Assembly (NCBI RefSeq): GCF_000378245.1 | Contig: NZ_KB899491.1 | Span: forward strand, 248,001 to 312,000 | Length of the DNA: 64,000 nucleotides | Reading direction: 5' to 3' | Source: Aromatoleum toluclasticum ATCC 700605 | GTDB lineage: Bacteria; Pseudomonadota; Gammaproteobacteria; Burkholderiales; Rhodocyclaceae | The notes under the pieces: model-generated | Told to the model about the DNA's origin: nothing | The model's input: the letters and a program-made list of their open reading frames with translations, nothing else | The model's database searches: none | Part shown: positions 36,101 to 45,065 of the stretch, one piece after another | Position numbering within the stretch: position 1 is the stretch's first letter | How the letters are laid out: each line of letters opens with the position of its first letter | Program-made: the position numbers and the translations under genes

Positions 36101-39100
36101 GGCGGGCGTTTCCGCCGGGAGGGTTTCCTCCAGTTCGACGGCTTCCTCGAGATCGATCGTGTCCTCGAGATCCACTACCTCCTCGAATTCGGCCAGTTCT
36201 TCGAGCTCCGCCAGTTCCTCGACTCTTTCCGTTTCCGCGGCTTCTGTCGTCTCGGGCAGCTCGAGGGGCGCCTCTACCCCGGCCGTCTGCTCGAGCGCGA
36301 CGGTTTCGTCGAATGAGGGAAGCTCCTCGACCACGGAGGGGAGTTCGAATTCGGGCGGGGTCTCGAGTGTGATCTGCTCTTCGGCCGCTGCGGCCAGTTC
36401 GACCGTAGGCGGAAGTTCGATGTCCTCCGAGGCGGCCGTGGTTGCGGCCTCTCCGCCCGTTCCGGCGGCGGGCGGGGCGGGCAGTTCCTCGCCAAGCTCG
36501 AGCGGAAATTCGAATTCGCCGCCGATTCCGGCCGACGGCGCCTCTTCGAGTTCCTCCAGGACGAACGTTTCCTCGGCGACCGGAGCGGGAACAGGCTCGT
36601 GTTCGGCCGATTGCTCCGCGCCGGGTTCGAGGGACAGTTCCTCGATCGACCGGGTTTCTTCCGTCAGGGGGATCTCGCCGGCCGTCTCGAGCGCTGCGAG
36701 CGGGCTCGTCTCCGGCACGTATTCAATCGCGATAGCGGACTCGGTGCCTTCACCGGCTTCCAGCGCCTCGAGCGCGATCTCTTCGCCCAGGTCTTCGAGT
36801 TCCAGCGCTTCGAGCGATTCCTCGACGGCGATCTCCTCTTCGGCCGCGGGCGCTGCGACGGGCAGGATCTCGCCGCTCTCGGCCTGTTCGAGCGTCGCGA
36901 AGCCGAGAGCGGCTTCCTCTGCTGCGACGGGCTCGGCTGCGGACGTCGGGATCGCCTGGGGCGCCGGTTCGCTGATCGGCGTGTCGCTGCCGCGCAGGCG
37001 TTCGGCCTCGGCCATCAGGGCGGCGACATCGCGTGCCTGGTTGCCTCCGGCCTCCAGGTCCGAAACCCACTCGGAGAAGACCTGGCCTGCGTCCCCGAGG
37101 AGGTGGTGGAGGGCCGGAGTGGGGGGCCATTCCAGCTGCAGCCAGCGGTTGAGCGTTTGTTCCACGCCCCATGCGGCTTCGCCGAGATCGCGCAGGCCGA
37201 CCATGCGGCCGCTCCCCTTGAGGGTGTGAAAGCCGCGCCGGATCGACGTGAGGTGCTCGACGTTGCCCGGTGCCGTGCGCAGGAGATCGAGCTGTTCGGC
37301 GACGTTGGCGAGGACTTCGTGGGCTTCCTCGATGAAGATTTCGAGCAGTTCCGCGTCGATTTCCGCAGCGCTCGGCGCCGGTGCGACCGGTGCGGAGGCA
37401 GGGGCTGCCTGCGGGGCCGCTGGAGCGGGCGCCGGTGTTTCGGGCGGTAACTCGATCGGCGCGAAGTCGATGCGGATCTCGGGTGCGGCGGGTTCGGCGG
37501 GTTCGAGCGGCGGCTGGAAGTTGAGATCGGTTTCGACTTCCTCGATGGGCACGGAGGGCTCGGTCGTGGCCTCCTCTGCCGGCAGAATTTCACTTGCCGC
37601 AGTCGCGGGCACATCGGGCGCCGCTGCGGACTCTTCGACGGCCGGTTCCAGTGCTGCGAAGGGCTGCGCGATCGGCGCCACGGCGGGGGCTGCAGCCGGG
37701 CCGGCCTTCGCCGCTGGCGGAATCTCTTCGGCGAAGCGCGGCAGGTCGATCCTGAGGGCGGGTGCCTCGGCGGAGGTCCGTTCGCGTCGGGTGGCCGGAT
37801 CGAGGAAGGGCTGGAGACTTGCCGGGCCGTGTTGCAGGGCCTGGACGTAGAATCCCAGGGCCGAAAGCCGTTGCGCGAGTCCCTCGAATTGACCGGATTC
37901 GGGCGTGGCGTCGGTTTCCGCGAGTCGGGCGACCGTCGTTGCGGCGTCGTGCACGAGCGCGATCGCATCGGGGTCGCCGATCAGGGTGAGCGCTCCTTCG
38001 ACCTGCTTGAGCGGGGTCGCGAGGTTCGTGAGCGGCGCGCGCTTTTGCTGATTGCGGAAGAAGTCGTCGAGGATCTGTTCGACCTGCGCCAGACTGGAAA
38101 GGATTTCCCGTGCCAGCTGACCGACGGCCTCGCGTTCGTGCAGGCGGCGCGCGGTCTCGACCGTCGGCGAATGCTCGGCGGGCTCGACGGCCTCGCCGCG
38201 GGTGACCGCGCCCAGGCGGCTGACGGTGTCGGCAACCTGGGTGGAGAAGCCGGTGTCCGGCACGACGCGGTCGAGCGCCCCTTCGACGAGCAGCAGTGCC
38301 GTGGCGACCTCGATGGCGACCTTGTCGGTATTCTGCAGCGGATCCTTGCGCAGCCAGCGGACGAACTCGATCAGGGCTTCGAGCAGGCGGTCGAGCGCGG
38401 GTCGGCCGAGTTGTGGCGCTTGGGCGGCAAGGTCGGCGAGACTGCTGGCGAAGCGCGGCAAGGCGGCTGCATGACCTTCCGAGAACTCGTCCCAGGCGTG
38501 CTTGGTGGCGGCCATCAAGGTCTGCAGCGACCTGAGCAGCGGCGCGAGTGGCGTGACGCTGACAGTCGAGCCCGCCTCGGGGATCAGGGCGTGCGGGTGC
38601 CAGGTGTCGCGCACGGCCTGTTGCTGGGCGGTGCGCGCCGGAGCCTGCGCGGTCCAGTACAGCAGTTCGCGGATGAAGCGTTCCGGTACTGCGGCCGGCA
38701 CTTCGGCCAGCCGCTTGAGCTGTGCGTCGAGCTGCGAACACAGGCGCTTGACTTCAGGCTGGGCCCGAAGGTCGCCGTTTACGAGGGCTTCGAGGAAGGC
38801 CTGCGCGGCGTACCACAGGTTGGTGACGGGGGTGCCGGTATGCAGTACCTCCATGCCCTTGACTGCGTCGAGCATGGCCGCGGGGCCCGCGGGGTCGTTC
38901 GCGGTGCGCAGCCACTGGAGCAGGCCGCGCTGGAACAGTGCGCGCTGCGCCCGAAGTTGCCCCAGACGGGCGTCGTCGGACAGCGTGATGCTCGCGAGCT
39001 GCCGGCGTGGCGGACGTTGCGTGAGGTCGGGGAAGAACAGCTCCGCCGGCGAAACCGGGTCCGTGTTGCGGATGGCGCCGATTTCCCGGTACAGCGGCAG

Positions 39101-39457
39101 CAGGCGCAGCGGCTGGTCGGGCGTGCCATGCACGAGCTCTTCGAGATAGTTGCCCATCGTCGCGAGCGCGCGCCGTGCGAGGGTGATGGCGGCGGCGTCG
39201 ATAGGGCGCTCGCCCCGGGCAAACAGCCCGAGCGACTGGTCGAGCGAGGAGGCGAACTGGGTGAGGCCGTCCAGCCCGACGATCGAGAGCGCGCCGCGCA
39301 CCTGGTGCAGGTGGGTCAGCGCGAACTGCACGCGTACGGGCGCATCGGACGCTGACAGCGCCTGTTCGAGCGATTCGTCGGCCCGCGTGAGCGCCAGGTC
39401 GATTTCGTTCTTGACCCAGGTGAGTGGGCCCAGATCCAGTTCAGAGGGGTGCGTCAT
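33176..39457 (-). CDS. chpA: ChpA/PilL hybrid chemosensory histidine kinase
   Basis: A 2093-residue CheA-type hybrid kinase controlling type IV pili. Several Hpt-like domains are visible: near the N-terminus (LHQVRGALSIVG), about 744 (FHTLKGSGRMVG), about 1230 (AHTLAGISG) and about 1395 (LHTLKGSARMAG). An acidic low-complexity linker of Glu, Ala, Leu and Pro spans about 830-1185. Next come the CheA dimerisation and ATPase domains (HLLRNAIAHGIENP near 1675, GRGVGMDVVKSE), a CheW-like domain and a C-terminal receiver with Asp in LILSDIEMPRMDG (about 2018). It is the last gene of pilGHIJ-chpA, 29 bases after pilJ. Confidence 0.95.
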   Translation of the reverse strand: MTHPSELDLGPLTWVKNEIDLALTRADESLEQALSASDAPVRVQFALTHLHQVRGALSIVGLDGLTQFASSLDQSLGLFARGERPIDAAAITLARRALATMGNYLEELVHGTPDQPLRLLPLYREIGAIRNTDPVSPAELFFPDLTQRPPRRQLASITLSDDARLGQLRAQRALFQRGLLQWLRTANDPAGPAAMLDAVKGMEVLHTGTPVTNLWYAAQAFLEALVNGDLRAQPEVKRLCSQLDAQLKRLAEVPAAVPERFIRELLYWTAQAPARTAQQQAVRDTWHPHALIPEAGSTVSVTPLAPLLRSLQTLMAATKHAWDEFSEGHAAALPRFASSLADLAAQAPQLGRPALDRLLEALIEFVRWLRKDPLQNTDKVAIEVATALLLVEGALDRVVPDTGFSTQVADTVSRLGAVTRGEAVEPAEHSPTVETARRLHEREAVGQLAREILSSLAQVEQILDDFFRNQQKRAPLTNLATPLKQVEGALTLIGDPDAIALVHDAATTVARLAETDATPESGQFEGLAQRLSALGFYVQALQHGPASLQPFLDPATRRERTSAEAPALRIDLPRFAEEIPPAAKAGPAAAPAVAPIAQPFAALEPAVEESAAAPDVPATAASEILPAEEATTEPSVPIEEVETDLNFQPPLEPAEPAAPEIRIDFAPIELPPETPAPAPAAPQAAPASAPVAPAPSAAEIDAELLEIFIEEAHEVLANVAEQLDLLRTAPGNVEHLTSIRRGFHTLKGSGRMVGLRDLGEAAWGVEQTLNRWLQLEWPPTPALHHLLGDAGQVFSEWVSDLEAGGNQARDVAALMAEAERLRGSDTPISEPAPQAIPTSAAEPVAAEEAALGFATLEQAESGEILPVAAPAAEEEIAVEESLEALELEDLGEEIALEALEAGEGTESAIAIEYVPETSPLAALETAGEIPLTEETRSIEELSLEPGAEQSAEHEPVPAPVAEETFVLEELEEAPSAGIGGEFEFPLELGEELPAPPAAGTGGEAATTAASEDIELPPTVELAAAAEEQITLETPPEFELPSVVEELPSFDETVALEQTAGVEAPLELPETTEAAETERVEELAELEELAEFEEVVDLEDTIDLEEAVELEETLPAETPAVAGSVDLEKADALEMPLVAEGGVAAEAPEEPQAPAVVAEDIEEATVDLEETEAPIERDVVYVGDNEISRPLYDLYLGEARHHLGTLRDELRRLAANPTLIPAEAALRAAHTLAGISGTTRLMSVQALARALEHAIERLRESAHPPTEEQSAVMKSSNDTLEAMVAQIALRQMPLEVPELTEQLDGIGRTIALDADFEAEVGIEEAAPERPSAAAEAAEGATHAATVADDLDEQLLPVFLDEGAELLADLHATLRRWSSGDASSDHAKATARLLHTLKGSARMAGAMSLGEHVHQLESQLEAGREAGRDAVELMDELLGGLDHTERMMSALTGAPAPVAATTSGAAEVAVSLAAPETVPTEGEGSATATLRVRADTVDRFVNEAGEIGIARTRIAGELRTLRRSLLDLTENVIRLRNQLREVEIQADVQMQSRIAHTGTHEGEFDPLEMDRYTRLQELTRMMAESVGDVTTVQQSLLRNLDGAELALSSQARLSRDLQQALMQVRMVPFDSLADRLYRVTRQTAKDLGKRANLDLRGGRIEIDRSVLEHITAPLEHLLRNAIAHGIENPDVRRAGGKNEIGQITLSVSQEGNEIAISLSDDGSGLDYERIAERARAHGLLGPAEIADERRLTNLIFLPGFSTASNVSTVSGRGVGMDVVKSETAAVGGRIDIRSTHGAGTEFRIYLPLTLAVTQALLVSAGGRTFAIPSSMVAQVLELKVGGLQELRAAGGTDWQDIHFNYRYLPRLLGDPTSQPEEQRFNWVLLLRAGAQTLALHVDALRGNQEIVVKNAGPQLARVVGISGATVLGDGEIVLILNPVALASRGLAETAESLAGATPGTTQPAEAAAVQPTVMVVDDSLTVRKITGRLLEREGYRVITAKDGVDALERLIESVPDLILSDIEMPRMDGFDLLRNIRSDARTRDVPVIMITSRLADKHRQLAEKIGANEYLGKPYEEGELLALLQHYTAKAPVEA

Positions 39458-39486
39458 GGCCGGTTCCCGAGCGAGGGGCGAGTGCG

Positions 39487-41622
39487 TCAGACCTTGAAGC
39501 CCGATACCGAGCCCTTGAGTTCGACCGCGAGGTCGGCGAGCTGGCCGACCGAGACCGCGGTTTGGCGCGTGCCGTTCGCGGTCTGTTCGGTGATCGCGAG
39601 AATTTCCTTCATGGTTGCGGCGACGCGGGTCGCGGTGGCGGCCTGGTGCTGCGTGTCGCTGGAAATCTGTTCGATGAGGCGCGCGGCCTCGGTCGAGACC
39701 TCGCCGATCTCGGCCAGCGCCTGGCCCGCGGCGTCGGACAGCTGGGCACCCTCGACCACGTCGCGGGTCGCGTTTTCCATCGAGCCGACAGCGTCCTTGG
39801 TGTCGGTCTGAATCGTCTTCACGATCGCCGCGATCTGCTTGGTCGCCTCGGCGGAGCGTTCCGCGAGGCGCTGCACTTCTTCCGCAACGACGGTGAAGCC
39901 GCGGCCCGCTTCGCCTGCCGAGGCCGCCTGGATTGCGGCGTTCAGCGCGAGGACGTTGGTCTGTTCGGTAATGTCGGAAATCAGTTCGACGATCTCGCCG
40001 ATCTCCTGCGAGGATTCGCCGAGGCGCTTGATCCGCTTCGACGTTTCCTGGATCTGCTCGCGGATGCCGTTCATGCCCTTGATGGTGTTCTCCACCGCGC
40101 CCGCGCCCTTGCGCGCGGATTCCAGCGAGCGGCGTGCGACCTGGGCGGAGCGCAGGGCGCGTTCGGACGATTCCGTCATGGTCTTGGCCATCTGTTCGAC
40201 GGTGCTGCCGACCTCCTCGATCTCGCGCGACTGCCGTTCGGTTGCGCCAATCAGTTCGGTGGAGGTCTTCTGCGCGGATTCGGTCGCTTGGGTCACGCGC
40301 GTCGCGGCGTCGTTGATTCGCCGCACGAGCACCGAGAGTTCCTCGATGGTGTAGTTGACCGAGTCGGCGATCGCGCCGGTGATGTCTTCCGAAACCGTGG
40401 TGCGCACGGTCAGGTCGCCGTCGGCGAGGTCGCCCATTTCGTTCATCAGGCGCAGGATCGCCTGCTGCGCGAGGTTGCGCTCGTTTTCGGCGCTGCGCTG
40501 ATGTTGCTCCGCTTCGTGCTGGCGCGCGGCGAGTTCGCGGTTGTTCACCTGTGCCATGCGGCTCAGCGCGATGAGGCCGATGACCGCGGCAAGCGCGATG
40601 CCGAGCGTGGCGGGGGAGAAACCGCCGGTGGTGCCGGACAGGGCGGCGGAGAGCTCGCGCGCGCTGGTCGACAGGGGTTCGGACACGCCGAAGATGTCGC
40701 TGCCGGCCTTCTTCGCCTGCACGAGGGTCTGGATGTGCTGCAGGATGTCGTCGACGGCATCCAGGGTCTCGGTCGCGCCGGTCGCGAATTCATTCACGCG
40801 ACGCCGTCCCTCGGTGTCGGTGATCGTCGTGCGCAGCTCGTTGATAACCTCGGTGAGCGACTTCGCATCCTTGCCGAGCGCAAAGGCGGTTTCCGGATCG
40901 ATCGCGTTGGCGACCAGCAGCGCATTCGCGTTCTTCGCGATGCGCTGGGTCAGCACGACGCTGGTGGTGGCGGCCGAAACATCGCGTGCGTTGCTTCCGA
41001 GCCGGGTGTGTACGATCTGCCGTGCCTGTTCGTACAGGGACTCGTTCTGCTGGTTGATCGTGGCCACCGACTGGTTGAGCACGAGGAGATTTTTTTCCTG
41101 GGCGATCAACTGGTTGGCGAGTTCGGCGGTGGGGCGCCATTTCGCCGCGAGGCCTTCCACCTGTGGCTGGACGCCTGCGGGCGCGGCCGGGAGGTCGCGA
41201 CCTTCGATGTTGCCGCCGTTGGCGAGCGCTTCCAGCAGACTGGTGAAGCGGTTCGTGCTCGTGCGCAGCTCGGCGAAGGCCTGTGCGTTGCCCTGTAGGG
41301 CGAGCTGGGCAGACTTGGCGATGCGCTGCGACGTGGTTTCCATTTCGCCCGCCGCTGCGATGTAGGCCGTGGCGTTGCCCGACTGGCGGTACTGGTAGTA
41401 GAGCAGACCCAGACCTGCGAAGGATGCCGCCGCGAAGATCGTGGCGAGCATGCCGAACCGGTTGGCGGAGCCGTTGGACCGCTTCGCTGCGCCCTTGGAC
41501 GCAGCGGGTTCGGGACTGCGCCGAGGCGGGGCCGCCTCCATGATCGTGGTGGCGATTGGCGCGCCTTCCGCGTCAGCCTTCTTCTTTTTCTTGAAGTTCA
41601 GCGTCGGAAGCTTGAGGGCCAT
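39487..41622 (-). CDS. pilJ: Type IV pilus methyl-accepting chemotaxis protein PilJ
   Basis: Transmembrane sensor of the Pil-Chp system, 711 residues. A Lys-rich cytoplasmic start (KKKKKADAE) precedes the first helix (about 57-76). Two periplasmic PilJ repeats follow (about 85-340), then a second helix ([15 protein letters not shown]), a HAMP region and the methyl-accepting signalling domain with its hairpin tip [20 protein letters not shown] and the flanking [20 protein letters not shown]. The ATG at 41622 matches the [10 protein letters not shown] start; a longer frame adds nothing recognisable. Confidence 0.95.
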   Translation of the reverse strand: MALKLPTLNFKKKKKADAEGAPIATTIMEAAPPRRSPEPAASKGAAKRSNGSANRFGMLATIFAAASFAGLGLLYYQYRQSGNATAYIAAAGEMETTSQRIAKSAQLALQGNAQAFAELRTSTNRFTSLLEALANGGNIEGRDLPAAPAGVQPQVEGLAAKWRPTAELANQLIAQEKNLLVLNQSVATINQQNESLYEQARQIVHTRLGSNARDVSAATTSVVLTQRIAKNANALLVANAIDPETAFALGKDAKSLTEVINELRTTITDTEGRRRVNEFATGATETLDAVDDILQHIQTLVQAKKAGSDIFGVSEPLSTSARELSAALSGTTGGFSPATLGIALAAVIGLIALSRMAQVNNRELAARQHEAEQHQRSAENERNLAQQAILRLMNEMGDLADGDLTVRTTVSEDITGAIADSVNYTIEELSVLVRRINDAATRVTQATESAQKTSTELIGATERQSREIEEVGSTVEQMAKTMTESSERALRSAQVARRSLESARKGAGAVENTIKGMNGIREQIQETSKRIKRLGESSQEIGEIVELISDITEQTNVLALNAAIQAASAGEAGRGFTVVAEEVQRLAERSAEATKQIAAIVKTIQTDTKDAVGSMENATRDVVEGAQLSDAAGQALAEIGEVSTEAARLIEQISSDTQHQAATATRVAATMKEILAITEQTANGTRQTAVSVGQLADLAVELKGSVSGFKV

Positions 41623-41689
41623 GGTGTGTGCTCCGCGAGATCGGATGATGGGTTGCCGTGAAAGTTGCCGTAAGGAGGGGCGTGCGTGC

Positions 41690-42205
41690 TCACTCGAGTC
41701 CGGCCTGGAGGAAGCCGCGGTGCGCAAGCAGCGTCGGCACGTCGAGCCGCAACCACTGCTGCTCGCGGGCGTCGAACAGGCGCTCGGCGACCCATGGTCG
41801 CTCGTCTGCGCCGCCGCCGGGATCGGTACGGAAGTCGTCCGGGTTGCGCAGCCCGAGGGCGTTCGAAATCAGCAGTGCGCAGTTCGTGCCGTGCCGAGCG
41901 CCGACCAGCAGCAGGCGCGCCGGTCCGCCAGGAACGGTGATCGGACCGTTGTGGAAGGCGGAGAGGTCGACGACGCTGAACAAGGTGCCGCGCACGTTCG
42001 CGAGGCCGCGAAACCACTCGTGTGTGAGCGGTACGGATGCCAGCGGCGGAGCGGGCAGGATCTCGCCGCTGTCGGTGAGGTTGATCAGCCAGTTTTCGCG
42101 CCCCGCCCGCACACCCAGCAGTGCGCGGCGGTTGCCGCTTTGTGCTTCGGCAAAGCGCCGCACCAGGTCTTCCTGGAATTCGCGCAGGCTGAGTCGCTTG
42201 GTCAT
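41690..42205 (-). CDS. pilI: CheW-like adaptor PilI
   Basis: A 171-residue CheW-domain protein that couples PilJ to ChpA. CheW features include [18 protein letters not shown], the strand pair around [20 protein letters not shown] (about 82-101) and [16 protein letters not shown]. It lies six bases downstream of pilH and 67 bases before pilJ. Identification rests on the CheW fold plus gene order. Confidence 0.93.
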   Translation of the reverse strand: MTKRLSLREFQEDLVRRFAEAQSGNRRALLGVRAGRENWLINLTDSGEILPAPPLASVPLTHEWFRGLANVRGTLFSVVDLSAFHNGPITVPGGPARLLLVGARHGTNCALLISNALGLRNPDDFRTDPGGGADERPWVAERLFDAREQQWLRLDVPTLLAHRGFLQAGLE

Positions 42206-42211
42206 CGGGCG

Positions 42212-42577
42212 TCAGCCCAGCGCCTGGATGCGCGCGATGAGGTCGACCGGATCGACGGGCTTGACGAGGTAGTCGTGCGCGCCCTGGCGCATGCCCCATA
42301 TGCGGTCGGTCTCGAGCCCCTTGCTGGTGCACATGATGATCGGGATGCCGCTCGTCGCCTCGTCGCGCGAGATAGTGCGCGTGGCCTGGTAGCCGTTCAT
42401 GCCGGGCATGACGACGTCCATCAGGATGAGATCGGGTTTTTCGCTCTTGCTGCGCGCAATGGCGTCCTCGCCGCTTTCTGCGGTGACGACTTGGTAGCCC
42501 TTGGCGGTCAGCAGTTCGGTCAGGGCGAGGCGCTCGGTCGGAGAATCGTCGACCACGAGTATTTTCTTGATCGGCAT
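42212..42577 (-). CDS. pilH: Single-domain response regulator PilH
   Basis: A 121-residue CheY-like receiver. The acidic pair is in ILVVDDSPTE, the phospho-acceptor Asp in LILMDVVMPGMNG (about 52), the conserved Thr/Ser in IIMCTSKG and the Lys in YLVKPVDP. In Pseudomonas PilH acts on pilus retraction and as a phosphate sink. It follows pilG by 16 bases. Confidence 0.94.
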   Translation of the reverse strand: MPIKKILVVDDSPTERLALTELLTAKGYQVVTAESGEDAIARSKSEKPDLILMDVVMPGMNGYQATRTISRDEATSGIPIIMCTSKGLETDRIWGMRQGAHDYLVKPVDPVDLIARIQALG

Positions 42578-42593
42578 TGCGTTGAGGCTCCAG

Positions 42594-42989
42594 TCAATGA
42601 TTCGTGCCGGCCTTGCGGGCGGCATGGGTCGCGACCGCCTTGAGCAGGCTGTCCTTGGTGAAGGGCTTTGTGAGGTATTCGTCGGAACCGACCATGCGGC
42701 CGCGTGCGCGGTCGAACAGGCCGTCCTTGGACGACAGCATGATCACCGGCGTCGCGGCGAGCTGCGCGTTTTTCTTGATCAGCGCGCAGGTCTGGTAGCC
42801 GTCGAGGCGCGGCATCATGATGTCGACGAAGATCACATCGGGATGATGGTCGGCGATCTTCGCGAGTGCGTCGAATCCGTCTTCGGCCAGCAGCACCTGG
42901 CAGCCGGAGTTCGTGAGAAAAATCTCGGCGCTGCGGCGGATGGTGTTGCTGTCGTCGATCACCATCACCTTGAGTCCGGTCAGATCCAT
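42594..42989 (-). CDS. pilG: Single-domain response regulator PilG
   Basis: A 131-residue CheY-like receiver, first gene of the cluster. The acidic pair is in VMVIDDSNTIRRSAE, the acceptor Asp in VIFVDIMMPRLDGYQ (about 55), then VIMLSSKDGLFDRARG and the Lys in YLTKPFTKDS. PilG promotes pilus extension and links to cAMP signalling in Pseudomonas. The start MDLTGLKVMVI is typical. Confidence 0.95.
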   Translation of the reverse strand: MDLTGLKVMVIDDSNTIRRSAEIFLTNSGCQVLLAEDGFDALAKIADHHPDVIFVDIMMPRLDGYQTCALIKKNAQLAATPVIMLSSKDGLFDRARGRMVGSDEYLTKPFTKDSLLKAVATHAARKAGTNH

Positions 42990-43376
42990 GGCATCAATCC
43001 TTGCTGGCGGGGCCGGCGTGGCCGCAGCGCGCGCGGTGCTGCATCGCGCACCCGCTGCGACAGGCCGTCCGGTCTGGTGCGGCGGCATATCCGCATGTCG
43101 TTCTGAGCATGCTGCGAAGGCGCGGCTTCGAACCGGCTGCATGCGAGGTGCATACTTGCTTTCCCTTTCGTGGCCGGGGCCGCGACCTTGCCGCAGGCGC
43201 AACGGCGCCCGCCGGGGTGGCCGATGAGCGCGCGCGCCGGATGCTTCCGGTATGGGGGCGCGTATTGGCCATCTATAAGCATGCTCCGGGCGAATTGGCT
43301 GTAAAATCCGCCGCATCTTACCGCATTTTTCCTGCCGTGCCAGAACAGGCGTCTGGCGTAGCCGGCAGATTCCCAC
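42990..43376. other. Divergent intergenic region between pilG and the thiD-like gene
   Basis: This 387-base gap has no convincing gene. On the plus strand TGTAAAATCC (TAAAAT at 43302-43307) could be a -10 box 70 bases before the thiD-like start. On the minus strand TTATAG near 43277 is a candidate for the pilG operon. Neither has a good -35 box. Confidence 0.4.
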
Positions 43377-44348
43377 ATGCCCCTCGGATTTACCGCCGTT
43401 CCCCCTGTCGTGCTGTGCTTTGCGACCAGCGACGCGACTGCCGGCTCCGGCCTCCAGTCGGATGTCCTGACGCTGGCGAGCATGGGATGTCATCCCCTGT
43501 CCGTCGTGGCGGCGATCTCGGTGCGCGACACGCGCGGCGTCGAGGAGCTGCTGGCGCTGGATGCCGACGCCGTCGATTCGCAGGCGCGCGCCTTGCTCGA
43601 GGACATCCCGGTTCAGGCCTTCAAGCTGGGCATGCTCGGCAGCGTCGAGAATGTTGCCGCGATCGCCGAGATTCTTTCCGATTATCCCGATGTCCCGCTG
43701 GTGCTGGAACCGGCGCTGTCCATCGTGGATGGCGAGGACGCCGCGGGCGAGGACATGCTGGCGGCGCTCGTGGAGCTGGTGCTCCCGCACGTGACGGTGC
43801 TGGTCGCGAGCCGCAGCGAGGTGTTGCAGCTGGCCGCCTTGACGCCCCCGGATGAGGGTGACGACGAGGGCGGCGAGGCCGTCGACGCCGACGAGTTCGG
43901 GGAACTCGGCGAGCTCTTCGAGGGCGCGAGCGCGGACGTGGGCGAGGACGAGGCCGACGATGAAGACGCGGGCGAGGATGAGGACGACGCCCTGTCGCTT
44001 GCGGATGCGATCGCGCGCGTGCTCGGACGGGGCGTGGAGTACGTGCTGCTGACCGGCGCGGGCGAGCCCGGGCCGCAGCTCATCAACGTGCTGGTGGGGC
44101 GCGAGGGCGTCGTGCGCACGGATGCATGGGAGCGCCTGCCGGGCCGCTTCCTCGGCGCCGGCGCGACACTGGCCGCCGCGCTCGTGGGCGCGCTGGCGCA
44201 CGGCATGACGGTGGCCGAGGCGGTGCGCGAGGCGCAGGAATTCACTTGGCAGGCGCTGTCCGGCGGGTATCGGCCGGGCATGGGCATGGCCATTCCGGAC
44301 CGGTTTTTCTGGGCGAGGGCGAACGAGGATGACGATGGCAAAGCGTGA
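43377..44348 (+). CDS. Degenerate ThiD-like kinase homologue with acidic insertion
   Basis: A 323-residue ribokinase-fold protein related to hydroxymethylpyrimidine (phosphate) kinase ThiD. Key motifs are altered: DPSGGAG is DATAGSG, DPVM is EPAL, and the anion-hole GTGCT is GAGAT, losing the conserved Cys. Between about residues 160 and 205 an Asp/Glu-rich stretch is inserted (for example DEADDEDAGEDEDDALS). The standard ThiD lies at 60320-61156, so this copy probably has a different or non-catalytic role. It overlaps thiE by 14 bases and is expressed with it. Confidence 0.78.
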   Translation: MPLGFTAVPPVVLCFATSDATAGSGLQSDVLTLASMGCHPLSVVAAISVRDTRGVEELLALDADAVDSQARALLEDIPVQAFKLGMLGSVENVAAIAEILSDYPDVPLVLEPALSIVDGEDAAGEDMLAALVELVLPHVTVLVASRSEVLQLAALTPPDEGDDEGGEAVDADEFGELGELFEGASADVGEDEADDEDAGEDEDDALSLADAIARVLGRGVEYVLLTGAGEPGPQLINVLVGREGVVRTDAWERLPGRFLGAGATLAAALVGALAHGMTVAEAVREAQEFTWQALSGGYRPGMGMAIPDRFFWARANEDDDGKA

Positions 44349-44973
44349 CGACGCCTTGCGCGGCCTGTATCTGATCACTCCCGACACGACCGACAGTGCG
44401 GCCCTGCTGATCGGGGTCCGGCGCGCCCTCGCGGGGCGGCCCGCCTTGCTGCAGTACCGCAGCAAGGATGCCGATGCATCGCTGCGGCGCCGGCAGGCGG
44501 CGGCGATCGCGGCGCTGTGCCGCGAGGCCGGTGTGCCCTTCATCGTCAATGACAGCCTGGAACTCGCCCTCGCGGTGGGGGCGGACGGCGTGCATCTCGG
44601 GCGCGACGACGGCGATCTGCGTGCGGCGCGCGCTGCGCTGGGACCGGAGCGCATCCTCGGCGTGACCTGCTACAACGAATGGGCGAGGGCGGAGGAGGGG
44701 ACCGCCGCGGGAGCCGACTACGTCGCCTTCGGTGCGGTGTTCGCATCGCCGACCAAGCCCGCCGCAGTGCATGCGCCGCTGGAACTGCTGACCCGAGCGC
44801 GCCGTGAGCTGAAGCTGCCGGTCGCGGCGATCGGCGGCATCACGCTGGACAATGCGCCGCAGGCGATCGCTGCCGGAGCCGACCTGCTGGCGGTGATCTC
44901 CGACGTTTTCGATCATCCCGATCCGGGCGGCCGCGCGGCCGCGTATCGAGCGGCCTTCGGGCTGTCCGGCTGA
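44335..44973 (+). CDS. thiE: Thiamine phosphate synthase
   Basis: Couples HMP-pyrophosphate and thiazole phosphate to thiamine phosphate. The 212-residue TIM-barrel protein has [53 protein letters not shown] and AIGGITLDN, all family motifs. Two in-frame ATGs (44329, 44335) are possible; 44335 is better placed after GAGG. It is cotranslated with the degenerate ThiD. Confidence 0.94.
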   Translation: MAKRDDALRGLYLITPDTTDSAALLIGVRRALAGRPALLQYRSKDADASLRRRQAAAIAALCREAGVPFIVNDSLELALAVGADGVHLGRDDGDLRAARAALGPERILGVTCYNEWARAEEGTAAGADYVAFGAVFASPTKPAAVHAPLELLTRARRELKLPVAAIGGITLDNAPQAIAAGADLLAVISDVFDHPDPGGRAAAYRAAFGLSG

Positions 44974-45065
44974 GTCTCCCGGGCGGTTCGCCGCCGTTTT
45001 CCAGCAGCTCCCCTTTTCAAACACTTTCCTCTTTCCTCTTTGCCAATCGACGAGTGCAAACCGAC

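Noticed and set aside
33155-36316. A 1053-codon open frame on the plus strand
   Set aside because: It lies wholly opposite chpA. The minus-strand product has clear CheA, CheW and receiver motifs, while this frame has no recognisable domain and arises from the high GC content and skewed codon use.
35880-36980. The repetitive GC-rich stretch within chpA as a possible DNA repeat array or CRISPR-like region
   Set aside because: The repetition is at the level of acidic residues in the chpA frame (Glu and Ala codons). There are no evenly spaced identical repeats and no unique spacers.
42990-43376. Search for a rubredoxin or other small gene between pilG and the thiD-like gene
   Set aside because: No frame on either strand shows paired CxxC motifs or a ribosome-binding site with a plausible start. 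The frames present are Arg/Pro-rich shadows.
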